Assembly: GCA_015522935.1 (NCBI GenBank)
Contig: WALH01000009.1
Coordinates: 1 to 11,530, forward strand
Origin: DHVE2 group archaeon
GTDB lineage: Archaea > Thermoplasmatota > Thermoplasmata > Thermoplasmatales > Aciduliprofundaceae
Length of the DNA stretch: 11,530 bases
Direction of reading: 5' to 3'
In this document: piece after piece, positions 1 to 5,891 of the stretch
Position numbering within the stretch: position 1 is the first letter of the stretch
How the letters are laid out: every line of letters begins with the position of its first letter
The notes under the pieces: generated by a model
The model's database searches: none
Told to the model about the DNA's origin: nothing
What the model saw: only the letters and a program-made list of their open reading frames with translations
Made by a program: the position numbers and the translations under genes

Positions 1-3
1 GAA

Positions 4-1230
4 TTATTCTTCCTCAATCAGGGAAGTTCTGTGTCTGACCCAGTAATAAACAACGACAATGGCCATGAGGACCCATATACCCAGAGCGATAATCCATGCT
101 GCTATCGCATCTAAAAGTGGACCGATAACAATAAATCCAACCGGAGTAACGATTTCCACCAGTAATACAAATGTTGAGAAAACCCGGCTCCGATACTCGT
201 TGGGAATTGCTCTCTGAATTTTCGCAGTGAGAGGTACGTTTATAAATGCTTCTGTAGAACCCCATGCAATTCCCAGCGCAACCAGAGTAAAGAAAGCTGA
301 AGAACCGTAAAGAACGGTAACAGGAGAGATAATCCAAATAAAAATAAGAATGAGCAAACCGTTCAAAAGAAAACTGTGGAACAGATATTTCCCTGCTTTT
401 TTGCCTACCTTTACTGCTATGACCATATTTCCCACAAATGCACCCGCCATAAATGAACTTTCCAAAAGACCGAACTGAAGGCTGCTAAATTTTAGAATTT
501 CACGGAAAGAATAAGGCATGAGAATTGCTCCAAACGGCTCACCCAATGCGTTGAGAAATGTGGCCAGTCCAATAAGAGTGATCAGGTATTTGCTCTTTCT
601 CAAAAAACTGAAACCCTCTTTCATATCTTTTATAATCTCACCCATCTTTTTTATTTTTTTAGTTATCCACCTGTATTTAATGGCTATTTCAAAGAGGCCG
701 GAGCCAAAGAAACTCACTCCATTAACCATTAATGGAAGCATAATACCGCCTATCCCGTAGAGAAGTCCTCCCAAGGCGGGACCTATAAGTCTGGCTATAA
801 TACTTGATGCACTAACTATCGAATTTGCCCTCTCAAGTTCTTCGCTTTTTACCAATTCTGGAAATAGCGCGTTGGTTGCAGCACCGAAGAAAGGATTAAG
901 AGAACCTATGACCACTGTCACGGCGAGAAGTTGCATTATGCTGAGCAGATTGAACATTATGATAAGGAGAAGAATCGCACCCCTTACCAGATCAAATGTA
1001 ACCATCAGATTTTTTCTATTGTAACGATCTCCAATTACTCCCGCTATCGGTATAAACACAAGAAGAGGGAGCATCTCTGCTAAAAGGAAAACGGCCATCA
1101 TACCCCCGCTGTGGGTCTTGTCAAGTACATATAGAGGGATGGCTACATCCTGAGCACCCCATCCCAGCTGCGAAACGAATCTGCCCGATACGAAGAGCCA
1201 GAAATTTCTCCCGAGACCTTGAGACTGCAC
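4..1230 (-). CDS. MFS family efflux transporter (MFS_3/EntS-like)
   Basis: Predicted 12-helix secondary transporter of the major facilitator superfamily, probably a drug/proton-type exporter in the cytoplasmic membrane; the substrate cannot be read from sequence. The protein is hydrophobic throughout, about 408 aa, the usual MFS length. The loop after TM2 carries an MFS motif A variant, GVIGDRYNRK (about residues 64-73), and the second half has the related segment NEYRSRVFSTF, typical of the MFS_3 group that includes EntS and macrolide exporters. Start choice: the frame opens with GTG codons at 1242, 1239 and 1230. GTG 1230 is preferred because GGTGA (1236-1240) lies 5 nt upstream of it; the 1242 start has no SD. 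The gene follows the bactofilin-like gene directly, so the two are probably co-transcribed. Stop TAA is at 4-6. The family call is firm, the substrate unknown. Confidence 0.88.
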   Translation of the reverse strand: MQSQGLGRNFWLFVSGRFVSQLGWGAQDVAIPLYVLDKTHSGGMMAVFLLAEMLPLLVFIPIAGVIGDRYNRKNLMVTFDLVRGAILLLIIMFNLLSIMQLLAVTVVIGSLNPFFGAATNALFPELVKSEELERANSIVSASSIIARLIGPALGGLLYGIGGIMLPLMVNGVSFFGSGLFEIAIKYRWITKKIKKMGEIIKDMKEGFSFLRKSKYLITLIGLATFLNALGEPFGAILMPYSFREILKFSSLQFGLLESSFMAGAFVGNMVIAVKVGKKAGKYLFHSFLLNGLLILIFIWIISPVTVLYGSSAFFTLVALGIAWGSTEAFINVPLTAKIQRAIPNEYRSRVFSTFVLLVEIVTPVGFIVIGPLLDAIAAWIIALGIWVLMAIVVVYYWVRHRTSLIEEE

Positions 1231-1246
1231 ATTTTTCACCACTGAT

Positions 1247-2068
1247 TTATTTTCTTATCACTTTGCCTACGGTAGATTTTTCACTTATTTTTATTTTTTC
1301 TCCCTTAACCACTCCTATGTTGCATCTCTCCCCTACAATCACATTTTCTCCGTCCACCAAATCTGCCGTGGTTGATTCTATGTAAATATTTTCCCCTGTG
1401 ATTTTCTTCGATTTGAGATGGCCTGAGAATCTTCTTATTATTCCCCTCTTGCTTTTTATTTCTATTTTTTCCCCTTTTATCTCGTCCACTTCGCTTTTTC
1501 CATCAAGTTTTATTTTTATCTCCTCTCCCTTCAACATTTTTGCTTTTACACTTCCGCCTATACTTACGTTCTCCCCAATTATTTTATCACATACCAAAGC
1601 TCCGCCAATTCTTACTTTTTCACCATTTAAATTCCTCGCATTTAAAATTCCCGCTGCACTTACATTTTCCGCAATTATGTCTCCTTCTATCTTTGCACTC
1701 CCAGCAGATTTGAAGGATTCAACTTTTATATATCCTTTTGCATGAAGGGAACCGGCCACAGATAATTTAATTGCTTTCACATCCCCCGTTATACTCACAC
1801 TTCCCGCACCTGAGATGTATCCGTATTTTCCGGGAGGTATAGTGCAACTGCCTGCACACTTGTAATCTTTCTTTCCACTTTCTTCCTCCTCTTTTATCGC
1901 ATTCTGCACAGCTTTATCCAGATATTCCGCTGTTGTTTCGTTCTTCTCTTTCGCGCCCGTTTGTTCGACTTCTTGCTGGTATCTTTGCAGTATATCCTCG
2001 TAGGTCTCTCTCGAAATCTCTCCACTACGGTGTTTTTCTTCCAATTTTCTTATGAATTCATCATTCAT
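1247..2068 (-). CDS. bactofilin-like beta-helix protein with N-terminal SHOCT-like hairpin
   Basis: A 273-aa soluble protein. Residues about 5-32 form a charged helical hairpin with a SHOCT-like pattern (LEEKHRSGEISRETYEDIL). Residues 36-68 are a charged linker. From about residue 71 the protein is a chain of short beta strands: first SAGS/SGAGS-type turns (CAGSC 71-75, SGAGS 86-90, VAGS 104-107, SAGS 121-124), then GE-x-[IV]-x-[IV] units at G149, G165, G181, G199, G225, G240 and G256, mostly 15-18 residues apart. This is the pattern of a right-handed beta-helix of the bactofilin/polymer-forming cytoskeletal group, like the CAGSCTIP-bearing proteins of Firmicutes. No signal peptide or membrane helix is seen. 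Role inferred: a self-assembling scaffold or sensor working with the adjacent MFS exporter (5-16 nt downstream, by start chosen) and the divergent regulator. Start ATG 2068 lacks an SD, fitting a very short leader from the TATA box near 2104. Confidence 0.72.
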   Translation of the reverse strand: MNDEFIRKLEEKHRSGEISRETYEDILQRYQQEVEQTGAKEKNETTAEYLDKAVQNAIKEEEESGKKDYKCAGSCTIPPGKYGYISGAGSVSITGDVKAIKLSVAGSLHAKGYIKVESFKSAGSAKIEGDIIAENVSAAGILNARNLNGEKVRIGGALVCDKIIGENVSIGGSVKAKMLKGEEIKIKLDGKSEVDEIKGEKIEIKSKRGIIRRFSGHLKSKKITGENIYIESTTADLVDGENVIVGERCNIGVVKGEKIKISEKSTVGKVIRK

Positions 2069-2100
2069 AGGCGTACATGGAATTCCCTGATTTAAAGTTT

Positions 2101-2114
2101 TTTATAAAAGATAG
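2101..2114 (-). promoter_or_regulatory. TATA promoter of the bactofilin-like/MFS operon
   Basis: On the minus strand TTTATAAA (2101-2108) is centred about 36 nt upstream of the ATG at 2068. With the usual archaeal spacing of about 26 nt from TATA centre to start of transcription, the RNA would begin near 2078, giving a leader of about 10 nt, too short for an SD. Seen: the box and spacing. Inferred: the transcription start. Confidence 0.55.
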
Positions 2115-2124
2115 GAATTTAAAA

Positions 2125-2163
2125 TTGAGCCTCAAATTTGAACTTTCAACCTACAAGTTGAAA
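2125..2163. promoter_or_regulatory. candidate operator: alternating TTGA/TCAA half-sites
   Basis: Between the divergent genes lie TTGA 2125, TCAA 2132, TTGA 2138, TCAA 2146 and TTGA 2158, strictly alternating in orientation. They build nested inverted repeats: TTGAG-C-CTCAA (2125-2135), the perfect palindrome TCAAATTTGA (2132-2141), TTGAA-CT-TTCAA (2138-2149) and TTTCAAC-N6-GTTGAAA (2144-2163). The array sits between a TTTAAAAT box (2118-2125) and the regulator start, and 20-60 nt behind the bactofilin TATA box, so a bound dimer could affect both promoters. The most economical reading is a binding site for the neighbouring winged-helix regulator, i.e. autoregulation plus control of the transporter operon. 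This is inference from layout. Confidence 0.5.
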
Positions 2164-2185
2164 TAGATGATCGCTATGCTCATCT

Positions 2186-2590
2186 ATGAATTCCTTCGAT
2201 TTCATCCTGAGTTTGATATCCCCACGACGAATAGCTATGCTAAAATATCTCTACGAAGAGAGGCATCCAAATGATATAGCCGAAAAATTTGCCATATCAC
2301 GCCAGGCGGTGGATAAGCATCTTGCCAATCTATATCGTGCGGGACTTGTGGAGAAAAGGATAAAGGAGGGCAAAAGACCGATGGTTTGTTATACCATAAG
2401 CGATGCAGGTCTCAGATTTGCAGAAAATATCGAGGATACGGTGGAAAATTATATGCTGGAAATAAGAAAAAACATTGAGGAGAGAATAAAGGAGCTGGAT
2501 AGGGAACTGGTATATGGAAATATTGGCGAAAGGGAATACCGTGCTCTTCGCAAAAAATTGGAAGCTCGATACTCATGGCTAAAGTGGTAA
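2186..2590 (+). CDS. winged-helix (ArsR/MarR-like) transcriptional regulator
   Basis: A 134-aa DNA-binding protein. Residues about 8-75 form a winged helix: ISPRRIAMLKYL (helix 1), NDIAEKF (helix 2), the recognition helix SRQAVDKHLANLYRAG (38-53), then a wing EKRIKEGKRPMVCYTIS. Residues 76-110 form a long amphipathic helix suited to dimerisation. The C-terminus (103-127) folds as a second hairpin around YGNIGEREYRALRKKL, similar to the N-terminus of the divergent bactofilin-like protein. No metal-binding cysteine cluster is visible. ATG 2186 is the only possible start: the frame closes upstream at TGA 2168-2170 with no other start codon between. No SD precedes it. The likely target is the inverted-repeat array just upstream. 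Next to a bactofilin/MFS operon it is probably a local repressor; the ligand is unknown. Tail to tail with rpoP, 30 nt apart. Confidence 0.83.
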   Translation: MNSFDFILSLISPRRIAMLKYLYEERHPNDIAEKFAISRQAVDKHLANLYRAGLVEKRIKEGKRPMVCYTISDAGLRFAENIEDTVENYMLEIRKNIEERIKELDRELVYGNIGEREYRALRKKLEARYSWLKW

Positions 2591-2614
2591 TAAGAAATCG
2601 GAAAATGCTTATTG

Positions 2615-2619
2615 AAAAA
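2615..2619 (-). terminator. possible T-run terminator after rpoP
   Basis: On the minus strand five T residues (2615-2619) follow the rpoP stop codon within a few bases, in the 30-nt gap to the convergent regulator gene. Short T-runs serve as terminators in archaea, but this one is short and has no hairpin, so the call is weak. Confidence 0.25.
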
Positions 2620-2620
2620 G

Positions 2621-2752
2621 TTAGAGAGCGTATACAATTTTTTTCATATTTGGGCGTTCTTTGTAAAACATTCTGCTGCCACATTCACATTCTAATTGCT
2701 GAACGCTCAACTCGCTTTCGAGGGGTCTGCCACATCGAATACATCTATACAC
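2621..2752 (-). CDS. rpoP: DNA-directed RNA polymerase subunit P (Rpo12/RpoP)
   Basis: A 43-aa zinc-ribbon subunit of archaeal RNA polymerase, the homologue of eukaryotic Rpb12, which lies at the Rpo3/Rpo10 assembly platform. The translation begins (M)YRCIRCGRPLES and ends with the family-typical basic stretch MFYKERPNMKKIVYAL. Zinc ligands: C4 and C7 form a normal C-x2-C knuckle. The second knuckle reads ECECGS, so C22 and C24 are spaced C-x-C where the family usually has C-x2-C. The start is GTG 2752, fixed by a perfect SD GGAGGTGA (2759-2766) 6 nt upstream, inside the end of rpl37ae; the two genes overlap by 8 nt. It is the last gene of the exosome superoperon. Size and GTG start make it easy to miss. 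Confidence 0.93.
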   Translation of the reverse strand: MYRCIRCGRPLESELSVQQLECECGSRMFYKERPNMKKIVYAL

Positions 2753-2999
2753 GGGGTTTCACCTCCCTCCATTCATTATACACATCGGGATTGTAAGCGG
2801 CACCTGCGAATTTCAAACCACAGTGCTTGCATACCCATATACCTGTGGAATCTCTAACAACTGAGTAATGATGACATCTTGGACACATATACCTTTTACT
2901 TTTCTCCTGATAAATTTTCGCCCATTGATTTCTGAGAGGAACGCCGTATCTCGGCCCGAAACGACCAGCAGCACTAACTTTCTTAGTTCTTCTCGTCAT
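2745..2999 (-). CDS. rpl37ae: large ribosomal subunit protein eL43 (L37Ae)
   Basis: An 84-aa zinc-ribbon protein of the large ribosomal subunit. It begins TRRTKKVSAAGRFGPRYG, the conserved eL43 N-terminus that binds 23S rRNA, and has a C-x2-C-x14-C-x2-C zinc site (MCPRC ... VCKHCG), followed by the family segment FAGAAY. Start choice: ATG 2999 has AGGTGA (3005-3010) 5 nt upstream. The in-frame GTG at 3008 is part of that SD and would add MIQ, so it is rejected. The gene overlaps the end of rrp42 by 17 nt and the start of rpoP by 8 nt, indicating tight translational coupling. This position between rrp42 and rpoP is the classic arrangement in many euryarchaea. Confidence 0.95.
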   Translation of the reverse strand: MTRRTKKVSAAGRFGPRYGVPLRNQWAKIYQEKSKRYMCPRCHHYSVVRDSTGIWVCKHCGLKFAGAAYNPDVYNEWREVKPRV

Positions 3000-3792
3000 C
3001 TGTATCACCTAAAATATTCTTTCGAATCTGCTGGCCGATATTCAAACTTCTATTTATAACTTTCTTGACCTCATCATAGGTGAAAGTTCCCCGTAGACCT
3101 TTTTGCATGGCGTTGATCATTCCTTCTTCGTTCGTTGTGACCGTTAATCTCGCTGAAGCTATACTCTCTTCATCTAAATTCGGATCTGCCACGATCCATT
3201 CTCCTATCTTGGCAAAGGTTACGGGTACAGGGTAGTGCAAAACGGGCAATTTGAAATCGTCGCCTAAATTGTAGCGGGATGCGGGAACAATGGCATTGTT
3301 CAAAGCAGCTATGGCTCCTATTCCACAGGCATCAAAGAGATTACCATTGTAGTCTAATATGTGAATATCTATAAAAACAACCCATACCTTTTCTCCCTCC
3401 TCTATAACCAATTTTTCAAGATCTATTGCGTGACTCTCACGGATTCCTCTATCCACTACACGGGCCAGTTCAACGGCTTCCTCACCAGGAGGTCCTGGTT
3501 CGAATGTTGGAGACGCAAGGGGCACAAGTTCTGCATTTGTAGTCATTATCCCCATATTAGGTGTATCCGGAAACGGCTGTCCGGGCTCAATCTTAACGCC
3601 AACAAGAACACGTGTATCTCCGAGTTCTACAAGAGCAGAGCCCTCTGCACGGGTTACAAAACCCATTGTGATTTTTAGAGGACGAACTTCATCAAAATTT
3701 CTACCATCGATTCGTGTGCCTTTTAGTGCGAGTTTTTTAATGTAATCTCTTTTTGATTCTGCCACTACACCTTCGCTAAATTTATTCGACAT
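2983..3792 (-). CDS. rrp42: exosome complex subunit Rrp42
   Basis: Non-catalytic RNase PH-fold subunit of the archaeal exosome. It alternates with Rrp41 to form the hexameric ring that degrades RNA phosphorolytically from the 3' end or adds tails. The 269-aa product has the family landmarks GTRIDGRNFDEVRPL, GSALVELGDTRVLVGVK, then ELVPLASPTFEPGPPGEEAV and the second half FDACGIGAIAALNNA. It lacks the GxAD metal site seen in Rrp41, as expected for Rrp42. Start choice: GTG 3801, ATG 3798 and ATG 3792 are in frame. ATG 3792 is preferred because GAGGTG (3799-3804) lies 6 nt upstream; the GTG is part of the SD and ATG 3798 directly abuts it. It overlaps the end of rrp41 by 11 nt. Family and role are clear; only the start is uncertain by a few codons. 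Confidence 0.95.
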   Translation of the reverse strand: MSNKFSEGVVAESKRDYIKKLALKGTRIDGRNFDEVRPLKITMGFVTRAEGSALVELGDTRVLVGVKIEPGQPFPDTPNMGIMTTNAELVPLASPTFEPGPPGEEAVELARVVDRGIRESHAIDLEKLVIEEGEKVWVVFIDIHILDYNGNLFDACGIGAIAALNNAIVPASRYNLGDDFKLPVLHYPVPVTFAKIGEWIVADPNLDEESIASARLTVTTNEEGMINAMQKGLRGTFTYDEVKKVINRSLNIGQQIRKNILGDTDDEKN

Positions 3793-4516
3793 CTTCATCA
3801 CCTCTGTACTTGCTCTTAAGGGTATCTACCTGCATTTGATGTATTTTCTTTGCAGCCTCCGTGATCATATCCATCGCAGCTGTCAATTCTTCATATGTCA
3901 TATTTCCATCCATCTGCAAGAGCGCAATCTCACCCGTTCTTGGGAGAATAGCCATAGGAACATCTGCTTCTCCATAATTATCCTCTTCCTTGTTTAGATC
4001 AAGCACGACGACTCCATCTACCTTACCCGCAGCGCAACCAACAATTATATCCCGCATTGGGATTCCTGCATCTGCAAGAGCCAAAGAAGCTGCGGTTATC
4101 CCGGCAACTCTTGTGCCTGCATCTGCCTGAAGAACTTCGATATAAACCTCTATACTTGTTCTCGGAAATTTATCCCCAAATATCACACTTGTTAAGGCCT
4201 CGCTAATCACTTTGCTGAGTTCTACGCTCCTTCTATCTGGCCCCGGCCTTTTTCTCTCATCCACACTGAATGAAGCCATGTTGTATCTTGCCCTCACAAC
4301 TGCCCTGTTTGGATCCTGCATGTGCTTCGGATACGCTTCGTGAGGTCCATAAACAGCAGTTATAATTTTGTTACCGCCCCATTCAATGTATGCTGAGCCA
4401 TCCGCTCTTTTTAAAACACCTACCTGCATTTTTATTGGTCTTAATTGATTTGGCAATCTTCCATCTATACGGAGGCCATTATCATCAATTAACCGCATAT
4501 CGGTTTTCATACCCAT
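3782..4516 (-). CDS. rrp41: exosome complex catalytic subunit Rrp41
   Basis: Phosphorolytic 3'-5' exoribonuclease subunit of the archaeal exosome, RNase PH family, about 244 aa. Numbered from ATG 4516, visible features are LRIDGRLPNQLRPI (15-28), the phosphate/RNA-binding arginine pair PDRRSVELSKVI (R95-R96), DAGTRVAGITAASLALADA (R136) and GEADVPMAILP with the putative catalytic Asp185, matching the essential Asp of Sulfolobus Rrp41. Start choice: ATG 4522 overlaps the rrp4 stop as ATGA but is only 1 nt from the SD. ATG 4516 lies 7 nt from GAGGTG (4524-4529) and is preferred; the difference is two residues. Adjacent to rrp42 (its ring partner) and rrp4 (the cap), so the full minimal Rrp4 exosome is encoded together. 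Confidence 0.96.
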   Translation of the reverse strand: MGMKTDMRLIDDNGLRIDGRLPNQLRPIKMQVGVLKRADGSAYIEWGGNKIITAVYGPHEAYPKHMQDPNRAVVRARYNMASFSVDERKRPGPDRRSVELSKVISEALTSVIFGDKFPRTSIEVYIEVLQADAGTRVAGITAASLALADAGIPMRDIIVGCAAGKVDGVVVLDLNKEEDNYGEADVPMAILPRTGEIALLQMDGNMTYEELTAAMDMITEAAKKIHQMQVDTLKSKYRGDEDVE

Positions 4517-4518
4517 AT

Positions 4519-5187
4519 TCATTCACCTCTTTCTAAAAATTCCTTTATCTTATCCGTTAGACCGTATATGTGGGCTTCGGATTCTATTATTCTGATTGCC
4601 TTTATTACCCGAATTATGTCATCTGGAGAACCGGCAATCCATATTACACCGTTCTGCCCAACGTATATTTTGCAATTTGTGTACTCTTTTATCATCTGTA
4701 TCATTGAGCCACTCTTGCCTATAACTCTTGGCACCTTGGTGGGCGAGATTTTTATTATATGTCCCCCCTCTAATTTACGAAGACCTTGCTCCTTCATTGT
4801 TATCCATACTTGACCCAGTTCATTCACGTTACTGACCTTAGCAAGTATGACATCTCCAATGCTGAGATATCTTCCTGTATCTCCCATCTCAACTCTCCAT
4901 GGGACATCATTTACGTGGAGAGGGGCATAATAGGGTGCATTTATATCCACAACCCAGTTCATTGGTGCAAGATCCACAATCTTTCCTATTATTTTATCAC
5001 CTCTTTTTGGGATGTAGCATCCAGAAAGAGGTATGACGTTAACATATCCAGAACGCTGCTCTACAATTCCAAGATACTCCGAATACATTTTTCCATTCTC
5101 AACAAATACGCCTCTACCGGGTTTTCCTTCCTGTTTTATTTCTTCTCCAGGAACAACTATTTCTCGAACTTTCTTCTTTTCATCCAT
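4519..5187 (-). CDS. rrp4: exosome complex RNA-binding subunit Rrp4
   Basis: RNA-binding cap protein of the archaeal exosome; three copies sit on the Rrp41/Rrp42 ring, recruit substrates and guide RNA into the channel. The 222-aa protein shows the standard layout: an N-terminal beta domain (about 7-60, VVPGEEI and GVFVENGKMYSEYLG), an S1 domain (about 61-135, KRGDKIIGKIVD ... GDVILAKVSNV) and a C-terminal KH domain (about 143-215) with the nucleic-acid loop VIGKSGSMIQMI at 155-166. ATG 5187 is set by GAGGAGGT (5195-5202), spacing 7 nt, one of the strongest SDs here. The SD overlaps the end of the SBDS gene, giving a 5-nt intergenic gap. Length and domain order are complete. Confidence 0.96.
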   Translation of the reverse strand: MDEKKKVREIVVPGEEIKQEGKPGRGVFVENGKMYSEYLGIVEQRSGYVNVIPLSGCYIPKRGDKIIGKIVDLAPMNWVVDINAPYYAPLHVNDVPWRVEMGDTGRYLSIGDVILAKVSNVNELGQVWITMKEQGLRKLEGGHIIKISPTKVPRVIGKSGSMIQMIKEYTNCKIYVGQNGVIWIAGSPDDIIRVIKAIRIIESEAHIYGLTDKIKEFLERGE

Positions 5188-5192
5188 ATAAA

Positions 5193-5891
5193 TTACCTCC
5201 TCAAAATTTTTGTTTGAACATTACCGTGGGTTTTTTTATTCAACATATCTAAAAAATCGCCTTGGAGTCCTGCTGGTATTTCGACCACACCTATCCATGA
5301 GCCATCTCTCTGCCATTCTTCTTTGATTATTTTTCCCATATCCACAATCTCTCCATAAGCTTTGCCATACATATCTCCACTCAACTTAACTGCAATCTTT
5401 ACCTTATCGAACCTTATTGGTATTATGGGCTTGAGTGCTTTTAGAACCATAGGAACCTGCTCTTCCACTGATTTAAGGGGATCTATATGAACCTTTGCCT
5501 CCTCCATAGCAAGCTCTATTCTCTGGGGAGGATGTGGAGCTCCAGTTTGTGGATTTATTGCATTCCTTGCGATCTCCACTATTATTCTCTTCTTTTTTTC
5601 TTCTAACATCTTCCTTCTCTGCTCCGTTGTTAACTGAACCTGACCTTTGAGAATGATCTGTCTTGCAACTTCGTTAACATTAGTTGTTTTGAATATCTCT
5701 TTTATCAGTTCTTCACTTGCACGCTCTCCTTTACGTGCATCCTTGAATATCTCGTCAATAACTAAGTAATCCACAACATTGGTTATCTTCCCAGATTTGA
5801 TATCATCCACCGCTTTGGGATCGATAAGCACTTCAAATCTATGACCTGAATGCTCATATCTGGCTACAACAGCATCTTCAAGGCGAACCAT
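5193..5891 (-). CDS. ribosome maturation protein SBDS/Sdo1
   Basis: Archaeal orthologue of the Shwachman-Bodian-Diamond protein, which helps release the anti-association factor aIF6 from the large ribosomal subunit in the final maturation step. The 232-aa protein has the three family domains: the FYSH domain (about 1-85, VRLEDAVVARYEHSGHRFEV, then DEIFKDARKGERAS), the helical middle domain (about 86-155, QVQLTTEQRRKMLEEKKK and INPQTGAPHPPQRIE) and a ferredoxin-like C-terminal domain (about 156-232). Start choice: the frame runs up to GTG 5903, but that codon lies in the SD AAGGTG (5901-5906). ATG 5891, 9 nt downstream, gives the expected N-terminus. It overlaps psmA by 14 nt. Its place between proteasome and exosome genes is typical of archaea. 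Confidence 0.95.
   Translation of the reverse strand: MVRLEDAVVARYEHSGHRFEVLIDPKAVDDIKSGKITNVVDYLVIDEIFKDARKGERASEELIKEIFKTTNVNEVARQIILKGQVQLTTEQRRKMLEEKKKRIIVEIARNAINPQTGAPHPPQRIELAMEEAKVHIDPLKSVEEQVPMVLKALKPIIPIRFDKVKIAVKLSGDMYGKAYGEIVDMGKIIKEEWQRDGSWIGVVEIPAGLQGDFLDMLNKKTHGNVQTKILRR

Noticed and set aside
1398..1745. 115-aa hydrophobic plus-strand frame resembling a membrane protein
   Set aside because: Shadow of the bactofilin-like repeats: the lysine/glutamate-rich codons read in reverse give Phe/Ser/Leu runs. No SD or promoter.
2575..2796. 73-aa plus-strand frame over the gap between the regulator and rpl37ae
   Set aside because: It is the reverse of rpoP, which has a perfect SD and all RpoP family features on the minus strand.
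4786..5217. 143-aa open frame on the plus strand
   Set aside because: Antisense to rrp4; rich in Ile, Tyr and Phe in the pattern produced by reading a real gene backwards.
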